From Pezizomycotina sp. ARF18 (taxonomy: Eukaryota > Ascomycota), in assembly GCA_002224055.1 (NCBI GenBank), contig AZLU01000035.1:80210-144209 (forward strand): DNA of 64,000 nucleotides, written 5' to 3'. Below are positions 37,252 to 48,086 of the stretch, in pieces (within the stretch, counting starts at the first letter, position 1; the number at the start of each line of letters is the position of its first letter). The notes under the pieces are model-generated. The model was given only the letters and a program-made list of their open reading frames with translations, made no database searches and was not told the origin of the DNA. The position numbers and the translations under genes were made by a program.

Positions 37252-39966
37252 ATGAACCGAACCAACCTTCAAGCTCCTCGTTCAGAGGGCTTGGCGATGA
37301 AACATCAAATCGCTACGACAGGGAGTTATGACAACCGAAGGAGTCAGGAACTTTTCACGACTGCAGAAATTAGCCAAAACAATGGAGGGGAGCTAGGCCG
37401 GCAGGAAAGATGATATTTAGCGGGGCGGTAGGGACAGGTGGAGGACTAGCGGCGTTTGGCCCCGTCAAAATCAATTGGCCGCCGTCCTCAAATACAGGGG
37501 CCTCAACCGCAACCTCTTCAGCCAGAAATGCCGCCGGAATCACCCATATCCCCAACGACACCTCAATTCTCACGGTACCGTGATCAACCTGGTCAGACTA
37601 GTCGTGGGGCGGCCCACCCTCCTATGCTCCAGCCGTCATCGAAAAAAATCGCCTTTCTGTGATCTCACCCGGAACTACTCCTACCCGCGAAAACTTCAAC
37701 TACTTAAACCGTAACACAATGAGGCAAAGCAGTCAGACCCGCCCCAATCTTGACACTGACTTCGACGACTCGGCAACTATCATGCCTGACACCCTAAATC
37801 GAGTAACTTCCACCAGTTCCAGGTCGATATATATCGGTTTCGACCCCAGCATGGCTTCATCAGCATCCACGCCTTCTAGTGGTTCCTCAAGCAATCCAGT
37901 AATACCCAATTTTCCTCCTCCTCCAATACCAAACAGTATCTCAAGTATGGTTCAACAGTCGAATAGAAGAGTGTCCAACGCATCAGTCAGCACCTACAGT
38001 CAGGACCGCCTCCTTCGAGACGAGGCGTTTCGTCTTACTATCAATATCTCGTGCAACCTATTCCTGAAGAGTCCTCAACGCCGAGTACCGTCATGGCTCA
38101 TTCGCTTCTAGCCATGTTATACCGTCGAGTTGGGGTCAGGGCCACAGAGCTTCTGGATACCAGCCACAAATGAAGAGCTCATGAGCGATGTCAGCTCAAT
38201 ATCAGATGCAAGGAGCGGGAGAAGTGGAAGGGACTCAAGAAGCCCGCGCAGTGATATTGAATTTGAAGACTTCGATGAAGGAGCGACATTGGTGAGGCAA
38301 GCGAGCGTAGGGAAGAAGTCGAGGGCAAAAATGACAGATATCAAGAGGAGTGATTCGACATCGAGAAGCCCCAAGAAGGAAACTCATCGTCTGAGTCGCT
38401 GAAGAGGGTAGTGTGCAGAGCATTCGTCGCCGATGCCTGCAATGCTACAGATTGCCAACCCTTCGCCGCCGACAGAATCTTCCGTGAGCCAGCACTGAGC
38501 GGTTGAGTATTCCGGATACTATCCCTATGCCCCTTATTCCTGTTCCAATGGCAATGGCTATGACCACTAGCGAGCCTTCCCCTATGTCCTTGGAAAAGCC
38601 ATCCCTATGGAAACGCTTCTCCAGGGCCAGCACTCGGAACTCTCAGACTTCCCCTAGATTGGGAAACGGCGCCCTTCCAATAGGATGGATCGCATCGAGG
38701 AGCCTCGGTACGAAAAAGAGAAGAGAGACCAGGCGGTGGAAGCTATCCTTTGCCTACGCTCAAGCGCCCAATTCGCCAAGGTTAAACATGGAAGCAGTCC
38801 GCGAAGCAGAGAGCCGGGGAAGCTTGACGAGCCTTCCTGATTTAATAAGGAGAGCGACCAAACTGGCTGCCGTATTAGAAACAGACCGTCGGCCGGGAAG
38901 CAGGTGGGGTTCTGCTAGCCTTGCGCCCAGTAATGCCTTCACAGATTCGTCATCAGTACTGGGAAGGCATGAGTCCATGGCGGACATTCTGGCTTCTTTC
39001 CTCCTCCAGTTCTTGCACAAGGTGCTCGACGAGATACGCGTCTTTCAGCATGGCCATTACCGCAGGATCTTCAGTATCAGCAGCAAGGATACGGAAGAGG
39101 AGGTGGCAACGGTGGTATTGGCGCAAATGGCAACATAAAAGAACGAGAAGGATATGTGGACTCCCTCTGTGGGCGTTTATACTTCTGGTCCTCGTCGCCC
39201 TTGCGGTCATTACGGCTGCTGTCGTTGTGCCGCTGCAACTTGTTGCCCTCTCGAAAGCAACCAGGCCAGCAACGATAGCAAGAATGCTAATGTCGCCCCA
39301 CTGTGCAGTCCTGCCAGAAGTCCAACCCGTGCCAGAACGAAGGCATATCGGTATACAAGGAAATTCCTGCGGCTGCGTCTGCACAAACGGCTTCACGGGG
39401 TCGAATTGCGAATTGCAAGCCGATGCGGCATGCACCTCGCTCCCCGTTCCCGGAACCAGTCAGAACATCACTATCGGCTCCGCTATTCCCCGTTTATTGA
39501 GCATTGCGGCCTCTCAGTACAACGTCCACTGAATGCCACCACGATCGTTACAACTTTCGGTGCAAACAATAACACCTGTACTTTTCAAAACTCCCTTGTC
39601 ACCTTTGACGGATCAAGCACGCGAAAGAACTCACCTTCCCCGACGTCATCAAAGTCACCGGCTCCAAGCTCTGCTACGGAAGGAACCTTCGTGTTGAACG
39701 AGAACGTTATAGATTTCTCCAGGGTTGCGGTTCTTTTCCTTGTCCAAGAAGATACTGTTGAGGTTGCGCAACAAGCGCAGCGCGTCCTCCAGGGCTCCTT
39801 CGACAACGGCATCGACTTTGGCACAATTACCGTTGACGCAACATTGAACGCCAAGGTCGACCTTAGCAACCTGAACGTAAAAGTCGGAAAAGACAGACCC
39901 AGCGCAGGCGGACCAGTTCGGAATAGTAACACAACCAGTAACGAAGCTACAACTTTACGGAGCTGA
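37252..39966 (+). CDS. Type II membrane protein with an EGF-like domain
   Basis: The start MNRTNLQAPRSEGLAM is the first Met of the frame leading into the disordered N-terminal half, which is rich in Pro, Ser and Gln (IPNFPPPPIPNS, SDVSSISDARSGRSGRD, FDEGATLVRQASVGKK). A conserved helix EAESRGSLTSLPDLIRRATK at about 38800-38860 precedes GLPLWAFILLVLVALAVITA, one membrane segment. The lumenal or outer side carries an EGF-like unit (CQKSNPCQNEG, then NSCGCVCTNGFTGSNC) followed by a domain containing NITIGSAIPRLLSIA and PLNATTIVTTFGANNNTC. This layout is known from a fungal surface glycoprotein family whose role is not defined. Frame changes occur at several points, for example in the EGF unit and near 39530, and all match single missing bases. 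The stop is at 39966; the N-terminal start is less sure than the rest. Confidence 0.75.
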
Positions 39967-40209
39967 TGAAACGATTTTACCAGTTATAACGATCCGTCCG
40001 ACATCGAAATTATTTTCCCCTGGATGTTTGTAATATTACACCTTTTGTTAAAGTTCGTCTTTTTCTTCTTTTTGCTCTATATCACTATATACTATTGATT
40101 TTTAATCGGGTTCACGGCGTTTTTCAACTTTATTTTCCCTTCTTCCGATAACCATGTACAGCAAGCTCATCTACCCATCGTTCGCCATTGTAAGGCGTAT
40201 TCCAAAATC

Positions 40210-40234
40210 TTTTTTTTTTTTTTTTTTTTTTTTT
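40210..40234. repeat. T25 homopolymer
   Basis: Uninterrupted run of 25 T. Confidence 0.9.
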
Positions 40235-41597
40235 GCACTCTCTTTCGGCTGGAGTTTTCTATTGTCATTGTTATTTTTCCGTTTGATACCGCGATTAGTA
40301 GTAATTATTTTTAATACTCCCCTTTTCTCGATTTTTCTTCATTTTTGTACTGGTGTAACTCGTTTTTTATTTTTCTATTTCCTTCAGTCTCTCATAACCT
40401 GTCACATAAGCCATGCACCTCACCGAACTTGTACGTAGCCAAAACAACGTCTATATTTTTCCTTTGTCGAAAAGAAATCAAACAATAAGAAATCGAATAA
40501 TCAAATAAGCCAAATAAATCCATTTACTCCTTTAAACGCTTCTCTTTGGTGTCCTTTTTTTTTTTTTTTTGGGAGAACACCTACTGCATCACTATCTAAC
40601 ACGAAGAGCCCGATATTTTATTGGTTCCCGCCTCCTTTGGGGGGGGTTTGTCTGCCCAATAATTTTAGTACCTCTAATCATACAATACTCTTCCAGGGAT
40701 CTTGCAGCTATCCACATCGCTTAAGCAAAAGAGCCGGCCCTTGAAGCCTCGCGATACATATCCGAAAGAGCTAATTGGTTTTTTCACTCCACAAAAATCC
40801 AGTCAATAGGATCCACTTCCTCTTACGGTTCTTACGGCTATTGACAAAATTACTTAGTACTTTTGTTATATATATATATATAGATATTTTTTTTGTGTTT
40901 TATCGCGTATGTCGGCGAAACAGGGGAGTGTGAAACGTAACGCTAGCCGACAAAAACAAGTTTTCCGAATCCAAAGAAACAAGACAGCAGCAAACAAATT
41001 GGGTAAAATCCTTCGCAAGCGATTGACTGTATAGGATTGGTTGAAGATATCCCACCGATATCGAGTAAGCTACGGTAATTGTAAAAAAGGGGAGACTGAC
41101 AGCAAAAATCACCTATTCACTCAAAATGGATATCGAGACTTTTGCTGTAGAAAGTGTACTGTGAATATCGCATTTTCCCAATTAGCTCCACTTTTGTCCC
41201 ACCCTAGCACTCCTTAGGTTTATATCTCCAAGACTTTTTATAGCGAAATGCGAATTATTACTACCATTTTTAAACCAGATTCGATTCCCGGGGTGGCAAT
41301 AATAATATAACATGTCCAGCTTTAGACCCGGATATATTATTTATTTCTGTCTATTTGTTTTTATTTTTTATTTTTCTCTCTCTATAATACTTTTTTTTTG
41401 CGCGTACTCGTCCTAGCTAGGACTCTTTCGTGTTCCTGCATATGCATCGCTGATCCCCGCAGCTGTTTCGAAACGAACAACCCCCCTACTTGAGTTAGCT
41501 AACTCAGTACTCACTGCACTGCAGCCCCCACAATTAAGGATCATGAGTAAAAAAAAAATCCGTTTACAGTTATATATTAATACTCTTATATTTACGC

Positions 41598-41623
41598 AAA
41601 CCCCCCCCCCGGGGGGAGGTTTC
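41598..41623. repeat. C-run/G-run inverted repeat
   Basis: AAA followed by ten C, then six G, AGG and TTT. The halves are complementary apart from one mismatch, so it can form a strong hairpin; a G-rich structure is also possible on either strand. Confidence 0.7.
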
Positions 41624-43415
41624 CTATTAGAAACGTACTAAGTAAATTGTAAAAAAAGTTAAAATATTGTATACGTATTGCGATATCGTATTGATAAAGA
41701 TAAGTAGGGAATAACTACTAGATTTTCGTCGTATCGGAATAACTATTTAGGATCAGACGTTATACGTTATTTTCGCAAATCGTCAAAGTTTATTTATTTG
41801 TTTGTTTGTTTGTTTATTCAAGCTAATCAAGAATAGTTTTTTTTTTTTTTTTTTCTGTACGACGAAAGAAAGAAATAGGGATAAAAAGTCGAATATAGAA
41901 TACGTATAACTAATAGAGATTGAACTAAACCTAAGAGGCTACTTGGTCCGCAAAGGCTGTATGGATCCTAATGAACCGTGGGAGCCGAAATGCAATAAAA
42001 GGGAGATCAGCAGTACCGCAGGACTTCGCGTTTTTCGGCGTGCGGATGGATAATACAACATGGATATATAATAAACAAACGGAATATTAGTAGTATATAT
42101 AGAGGTTAGCATTTCTATCCTTTTACTCCACTGTGCTGTGAGCTAAATGGAGCTTAGACCCTCTTTTTGTTCTTGTTATATTTGTTTGTTTTGGTTGATA
42201 TACCTCAAATAGTCAGTTGCATGCAGAGATAGTACTTACATAAAATGAAAACGCCATAAGAGTGGCGTTATACATTTGATGACCTGTCAATGTTCCGATA
42301 TTGATAATGTTTGAGAATCGTGGTAGTAAAGTCTAAATTTTTTTTTCTTTTGTTTATAATAAATATATTATTTTCCCCAAGCAGTTATACATATCTTCCG
42401 TACCTCGGAGATAATAATGAACATTGGACCAGTATGGTGATATTATAGGTATTATAGTTGCATCAAACGCACATGGAAGAGATTACTAATTACTGAGAAG
42501 CAGGCTGAGCAAGCGTACGTTAGTTAAGGGTAGCTGCAATGTTTGTGAAATGTGATAGATGGACGATTCGTAACTGTAGCTTTTGGTCCTTCTTCATATT
42601 TAGCATTTCGCCTGGAACATGTTCTTTTTTTTTTTTTTTTTAAAAAAAGAGAGGATTAGCTATATGATTTTTCCATTTTATTTGAGTGGGGAAAACTAAT
42701 ATATATCTCCTTGAACCTTTCCACCTGGCCGGTTAAAGTCTTAAGGGAAAGCGATGGATGCGGTTGGAGAAAAAAGCCAGTAATTTTAAAATTCATGAAC
42801 GATGTCTAGGGTCGGTGGGATATCTTCCGATTGGACAAGGGGGTGTTCATGGCTGGAAAGCTTTTCATATATGGTTAATGTGAGACTCATGAGTTCACGT
42901 CTTGAACATAGACCATACCCCAGTGGCTGGGTGAAGAATGCTCAGCCCATGAAAAAATATCCGCTTATAACCATACTTCCGTGTTGTATGGCTCATGAAT
43001 GTGTTACCGGGCATGAAATAAACTTTTCACTCGTACTGACAGTGAACTATTCATGAATTCGGGGTTAAAATACCCAAGTCAACGTGAGGATCAATAATAG
43101 GATAGATAACATCAAGAGTTAGATGTCAAAAAAGGTAGAAAATAGGGGGAAACGCTTTAAAAAAGGACAAGTCCTTGCGAGGTTAGTATTTTAAACTTTG
43201 ATAAAGATATGACTCTATGTGGAGCTTGAACACGGATCCTTTATCTATAGATATCGTAATTCCAGTCTCCTAAGAAACACAAAAAAAAAAAAAAAAGCCA
43301 ATACTGGTCATAGCGTGAGCATTCGCGCGGTATTCATATATACATTCATCTATATACGAACATCAATAATTAACAATACTTTCCCTGTTTTTGCTATTCC
43401 GTTAATTATAATATA

Positions 43416-44737
43416 TCATGATTCTCCTCCCCTGTTCTTCGTGGCCTGCTCCACAGCATACTCCACGGCGTGTTTCACGTCCTCAACAACCATCTTCGGC
43501 CGGTGGTCAACGTCTAGCCTATCCAACCCCCGTCGCGGTCGTGCCTGAATACCCCCGTTTGCACAAGCACGCTATGCCAACCGTGCGTGTTCGCACCTAG
43601 TATATCCGACCGCGGGTTATCACCGACCATGTAGATCGTCTTCAGGCAACCACTTAACCCGTCTCCTTTCCCTCCGTCTTCTTGTGGAGTAGTCTATCGA
43701 GAAGCGAGAAGCGTACTCGTAAGTATTCTTGTGCGGTTTACCGTACAGTGTGTCTTTTAGTTCGACTCCACCCGTCGTGGCGTGCCACACGCCTTGCAAA
43801 GCTGCTCGAAATCCACCCTGCCCGAGCCGAGGTAAGTTGTACGATGCCTGCCACCACAGGTCCGGATTGCTCCATATCAACTCCGGCTGACCGTCGTTCT
43901 GCCATTTCCCATCTACACCGTTGTTGGAGGAATACGTGCCCATTTTTCCATTTTCAGATAGCAAGAGATCCGCATGAGTTGTAAAGTCGGCCCCAGTGTC
44001 GCGGATCGTTAAACACCATCATAGCGTCGAAGCGCTCCGGCAGCGGCGTGTTCGTGTCGCTGTTAGGGTGTAAGTGCAATTTCGGTACGGAGTAAGGCCA
44101 TATTTCAGGCATGTGGTTCAGCACCATATTCGGCGTAAAACACGTTCTTAAATCCGTAGCGTTCAGCGACGTCTTTTACACCACCGCGTTTCGCGGAGCC
44201 TTCGCCTTCTCCCGTTTCCTCGCCGCCGACGACTAGGATGTTCCCGTCCTTGTGCTTCGCGACGAGGTCTTTAAAGGGCGTGTGCGACTGCAGGAACATT
44301 TCTTCCTCGATGGGGACGTCGAGTAAGTGACTGAGTTCCTCTACGCGCTCGCTCTCGTGCTTACCGCCGCCGTTGGTGAGGAGGATGAAGGGATTCCGTT
44401 GGAGTTGAGGTACTTGAGCGCCTCTGTTGCGCCTTGTATGGGCTTGCGGTGGCGGAGGAGGACGCCATCTATGCTTTATTCCAAACTTTCGTGCAATTGT
44501 TTAGAAGAGATGTTCGTGAAAGGAGAGATACTTATGTTAGTTTGTCTGTTTAACTGTACGGGGGCTCGACTGGAAGAAAAGGAACTCGTACTCAAATGCG
44601 AAGCCAAAATCCGGCGGCGATTTTGCTGCACTCGAGAACTGACATCGCCGCAGTGACGACGTCAATGCTACCCGCGCAAGGGAGCGATTGCATGTTCTGA
44701 GGATGGGGAAGCAGGTTGAGGCCAGTGATTGAGCCAT
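43416..44737 (-). CDS. HAD-superfamily IIA hydrolase, CECR5/HDHD5 family, mitochondrial
   Basis: The start MAQSLASTCFPILRTCNRSL at 44737 gives a basic, Ser/Arg-rich presequence, pointing to mitochondria as for fungal relatives. After PPDFGFAF an intron of about 100 bp leads to DGVLLRHRKPIQGATEALKY, where DGV is the end of the HAD motif I D-x-D-G-V. Then follow GIPFILLTNGGGKHESERV (motif II region with Thr-Asn), HLLDVPIEEEMFLQSHTPFK, NILVVGGE, DVAERYGFKNV, WPYSVPKLHLHPNSD, FDAMMVFNDPRHWG, SNPDLWWQASYNLPRLGQGG and ALQGVWHATTGG. The C-terminal YMVGDNPRSDILGANTHGWH is motif IV with the metal-binding GDN-x-x-x-D. It ends VVEDVKHAVEYAVEQATK with TGA at 43416. Such enzymes are phosphatase-like; the substrate is unknown. 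At least four frame changes are present, for example CCC for CCCC in the GIPF codons. Confidence 0.85.
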
Positions 44738-45398
44738 AGCCGTGCGTAATCCAATTATTTGTCTGCGATGGTGCAAGGGGCATTTGAGCACGATAAGAGT
44801 AGGGTTTTTGAAAAGGCCGTTAGCTTTTGTCTTTTCGGCAATGGACAGTCTGGAATCTCGAAAAAGAGCGCCAACATGTTTAATTTAAACAGCACGTATG
44901 ACACGCTCTTATCCCGTCGATAGATTGCGCATGAAATTGAGAATCGAGCTAGGTTGTGGATGGGCGGAGGGGCTCTACGTTTATATCTATATGAAATGAA
45001 AATGAAATATAATGCAATCTTTTCTCTCCACATTTCGTGGAGTCATGCATGTTGTGTTTGTTCGACGACGATGCAGAATAAATACATTCGCGAATTAGTC
45101 TTCCTCCAACTCGTACTAAGCTAAGTCTAATCAAGCAGCTACTTGAGTTAAGCTAATATGAGTGCAATATGCAATCGAAAGAATATTCCCATGAATCCCA
45201 AAGCTCCATTCAATGGGGGAAAAGAAACCTTCCGTATGAAATGACGATGTTAGGACGTTAAAAATGACCGGAGCTTCGGGTTTATATAAAGCGGCTTGAG
45301 CTGCGCCATTTCAATGGGCGACACCATATCAACTTGATCAATTGTACTTCGTTCTATCCTCTAAAAGCCAAAATTATTGTATAGAAAACCTCGTAGCT
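44738..45398. promoter_or_regulatory. Divergent promoter region, HAD hydrolase and secreted protein
   Basis: The 661 bp between two divergent starts. A TATA box sits on the side of the secreted protein. No other motif is convincing. Confidence 0.55.
45283..45290 (+). promoter_or_regulatory. TATA box of the secreted protein gene
   Basis: TATATAAA about 110 bp before the ATG at 45399, a normal spacing for a TATA-driven, regulated fungal gene. Confidence 0.55.
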
Positions 45399-45922
45399 AT
45401 GCTTCTATTCAACTCCATCTTTGCCCTCCTTCCTCTGGTAGTTCTGGTCAGCGCGGCTCCAAAACGACCATGGACCGGTATCGGTCCTCTCCGTCGCATA
45501 CGCTTTCAATGTACTTGCGCCATCCTTGCCAAAGACCACTATCTCGGTGATGAGTATTCGCTCGAGCAAACGACGACGGCATGCTCTCGAGTAGCTACAG
45601 CGCACGAATGCTTCTTAAGCGCTGCTATGTATGACGACTCATGTGCGGTTTGGTATACGCATGGTGTACCTGAAGATCCCGAAGAAGAAAACAACATTGA
45701 GAAATATCACATTGACGCCAGTTGGTGCGACGATGAGGAGGGATTATGTCAGATGGAACTGTTAAAAGTAAGTAGTTGCTTGTCTTACATATAAATATAA
45801 TATTGAAAACTAGAGCAGCCCGAGAATATTGGAATTTGTTGTAGATCTTTGACATTAATTGTGTATATGGATTCCAGGCGGCGCAAGATGTTAGGGACGC
45901 TGAGGGTAGTGGAAGTCTATAG
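45399..45922 (+). CDS. Small secreted cysteine-rich protein
   Basis: Two exons, 45399-45767 and 45878-45922, joined in phase 0 across a 110-bp GTAAGT...CAG intron, give an intact protein of 137 residues. The N-terminus (MLLFNSIFALLPLVVLVSAA) is a clear signal peptide. The mature part starts near PKRPW, with a KR pair that could be a Kex2 site, and holds seven Cys (QCTC, TACSR, HECF, DSCA, SWCDD, LCQME), plus an acidic central loop. No known family was recognised. Size, signal peptide and Cys content fit the general class of fungal secreted effectors or surface peptides, but an odd number of Cys leaves one unpaired or used for a dimer. The start is the second Met of the open frame; the earlier one at 45342 would bury the signal peptide. 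It is one of the few genes here without a frame break. Confidence 0.7.
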
Positions 45923-46280
45923 CACAGCCGAAAGGTTTAATAACCGACCTCTACCCCGCGTTATAGTCGGTTCACGCGTCAATCGATTATCAATAAATCT
46001 CGCCTAGATATATGGGAACTCTTGGTAAATAGCTCCGTGATAAGCAACCCAATAAAGAAAATTAACGAATGCCTTGCACACAATCTACCGCTCCACCTCC
46101 AAACTAGATTTTAACAGTGTTTCTTCTATTCCAGCAACTTTTTGAAGAATGAAAATAAATACCAGTGCGCCTAATGTTCCGATGAAATTTTAGAACTCGG
46201 TTCGGTGGCGGAACGGCATGAAGGCTTTAGATTTGTTGATCATAACCGTCCTTGGGACAATATGTTGGTCGGCGATACCT
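45923..46280. other. Intergenic between convergent genes
   Basis: Short AT-rich spacer holding the 3' ends of the secreted protein gene and the ubiquitin-fusion gene. Nothing else is seen. Confidence 0.55.
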
Positions 46281-46820
46281 TCAATCTCGTTTACCGATTT
46301 TCAATCCAGCCTTTTTAAACCCCTTGCCGACATTTTCCTCGTCTTCATCTTCCTCATCAAGGTCGTAAAACACACCTTTCTTCTGCGCATACTCAAGTGC
46401 ACCCGTAGGCGGTAGAGGGGCAGACGTTCTAGTAACGCGTTTATAGGCGACCGAATTCAAGATTTGAACGTTGACCGTTGCCATCTTTTCTTCGTTCCAA
46501 AAATCTTTCGGGTAGGGATCTTTGACGACGTTCTGCTTGATCAATCCGCAAGCTGCAAATGCCATCTCGGACTCAGGAGGGGGCCTCCGCCGCGAAGCCT
46601 CAAGACCATGTGGAGTACCGAACCCTGAGTTATACATTGCATTAGCAAAATCAATAAATAATTTACTACTGGCCGATGAATGTATGTCGAGATTGAAGAT
46701 AATATAAGAAAAAAGCCTGTATCTTCATACCTTCTGGATGTATAATCACCCAAAGGACGCCCTAGATAGCCGATAAGTTAGCCGTCTCATACCTCGAGAT
46801 CCAAAGCCAGATACGCATTT

Positions 46821-46851
<31 letters not shown>

Positions 46852-46853
46852 GG

Positions 46854-46889
<36 letters not shown>

Positions 46890-47708
46890 TCTACAAGAAT
46901 ATCAGGAGAGCGTCGCTACTCTATCTAGTAATTGCATGAGTTGGATAGGGTGACGCCCCCGTGGTATATTAGTTGCAGGAAAACCTCAATTTAAATTTGA
47001 GCATTTGTATGACTTTTTATGCGTCCCACTTTTAGTTGTAATAAGTGGGCAGCGGGCACGGAATGGTATCTATACCGACGTTTATATATTTTTCCTTTTT
47101 TTTCTTTTTGTTCTCTCTCATTTTTTTTAGCGAGAGGGATTATTGAAGCTTACCGTCTTCCAACTGTTTCCCCGCGAAAAGCAAACGCTGTTGATCCGGA
47201 GAGGTCCCCTCAGCATCCTGGATCTTTGCTTTGAGCGCATTTATGGTTGATGAGCTATCAAGCGGGATGCTCATGATTTTCCACTCAGTAATTTTACAAA
47301 GATTCGAGCAGAGTCGGACTGCTTGGCGATCTAGGATGGTTCGATAGCCTAGAGTTTCTAAACGAGCTTGGATGGATTTGGTCGGCAGTTATTGCAAGGT
47401 GTGACTTCGATCTGTAGCCCGCAATTGCGAGCATCATCGCTACCGCAGACCTGCGCCTCGACGGAGTAGCCAGTGCCGGACTCTACGGCAACGTATTGTC
47501 TGACTTCGCCTGGCTTGACAGCGTAGCCGTCGCTTCATAATTGCAAGGGCGGAACAAAATAATCCTGTATTTCTTTTCCTTCGTTTTTGAGTTTAAGCCT
47601 GCGGAGCCTAGAGCCGTGGTTCAACCCAGGTTCGCCGGAAATCGCGTTTACGCCGCCGGTGTAAATTTTGACGTAGAACAGCTTCGTGGCACTGAAGTTG
47701 ATCCACAT
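46281..47708 (-). CDS. Fungal ubiquitin-fusion protein (N-domain, ubiquitin, C-tail)
   Basis: Three parts are visible. The N-terminal domain starts MWINFSATKLFYVKIYTGGV and includes NEGKEIQDYFVPPLQL, DGYAVKPGEVRQYVAVESG and GYSVEAQVCGSDDARNCGLQ, a domain found in a fungal family. A linker LPTKSIQARLETLGYRTIL leads to a ubiquitin unit: MSIPLDSSSTINALKAKIQD, AEGTSPDQQRLLFAGKQLED, then two introns and GSVLHMVLRLRGGG. Lys48 (FAGKQLEDG) is kept, Lys63 lies where SRR is read, and Ile44 is Leu. After the RGG comes a C-tail (PPPESEMAFAACGLIKQNVV, DPYPKDFWNEEK, VNVQILNSVAYKRVT) ending in an acidic and basic stretch and the stop at 46281. Ubiquitin could be released by deubiquitinases after GG, or stay as an internal domain. 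The family's role is not established. Frame breaks near 47537, 47430 and 47400 fit missing bases. An alternative Met lies at 47732. Confidence 0.75.
46859..46888. repeat. GA microsatellite in an intron of the ubiquitin-fusion gene
   Basis: About 14 GA units, next to a C10/A18 homopolymer junction at 46823-46850. Both lie between the two ubiquitin-coding exon parts. Confidence 0.85.
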
Positions 47709-47851
47709 GGCTTCTCCACCTGATGAAAGCACGATGATGGATAGTCAATATTAATAATCAATATCCATAATAACATACTGACACATTCAATTGGGAAGAA
47801 AAAGGATGATATTTATAGTTTTTACGAACACGGAGGAGGAAATGGATGAAC

Positions 47852-48086
47852 TCAACTGTACATGGGAAAGAAAATCCCGCCCTTGTCGGCCATTTTCTTT
47901 GGAAGTTTCTTCTCGAAAGCAGCTACATTGGACAAGGGAAAGTTGCCCAAGCTTAGAGGGAGGTCATACTTTTTGCAAGGACGATCGGGACCTTTATAGC
48001 ACGCTTAAAGTTATCTTCAAGAACGCGAGGGTATCTTTGTCCAAGACCTCGAGCGCGTCCCTGGTTTTATTAAGCTTGGCCTCCAT
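47852..48086 (-). CDS. Hypothetical small protein or gene fragment
   Basis: Reading the minus strand from ATG at 48086 gives MEAKLNKTRDALEVLDKDTL, then, after one assumed missing base, EDNFKRAIKVPIVLAKSMTS and, after another, GNFPLSNVAAFEKKLPKKMA with a stop at 47852. The composition is protein-like and both corrections are the same kind as in neighbouring genes. No family was recognised. It lies just upstream of the ubiquitin-fusion gene on the same strand and might be a separate small gene, an exon of something larger or a remnant. Confidence 0.3.

Larger units (their letters stand above)
39967..43415. other. Gene-poor region between convergent genes
   Basis: About 3.4 kb without a supported gene, between the EGF-like gene and the end of the HAD hydrolase gene. 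It includes a T25 run at 40210-40234, a C10/G6 inverted repeat at 41598-41623, a T tract near 41838 and a cluster of CATG motifs at 42791-43055. An 84-residue ORF at 42802-43056 overlaps that cluster and has no family resemblance. Confidence 0.55.

Noticed and set aside
41262-41300. GATTCGATTCCCGGGG looks like the 3' part of a tRNA
   Set aside because: The 5' side of the T stem does not match and no acceptor strand was found upstream.
42802-43056. 84-residue ORF over the CATG cluster
   Set aside because: Several Met codons come from the CATG motifs themselves and no family resemblance was found.
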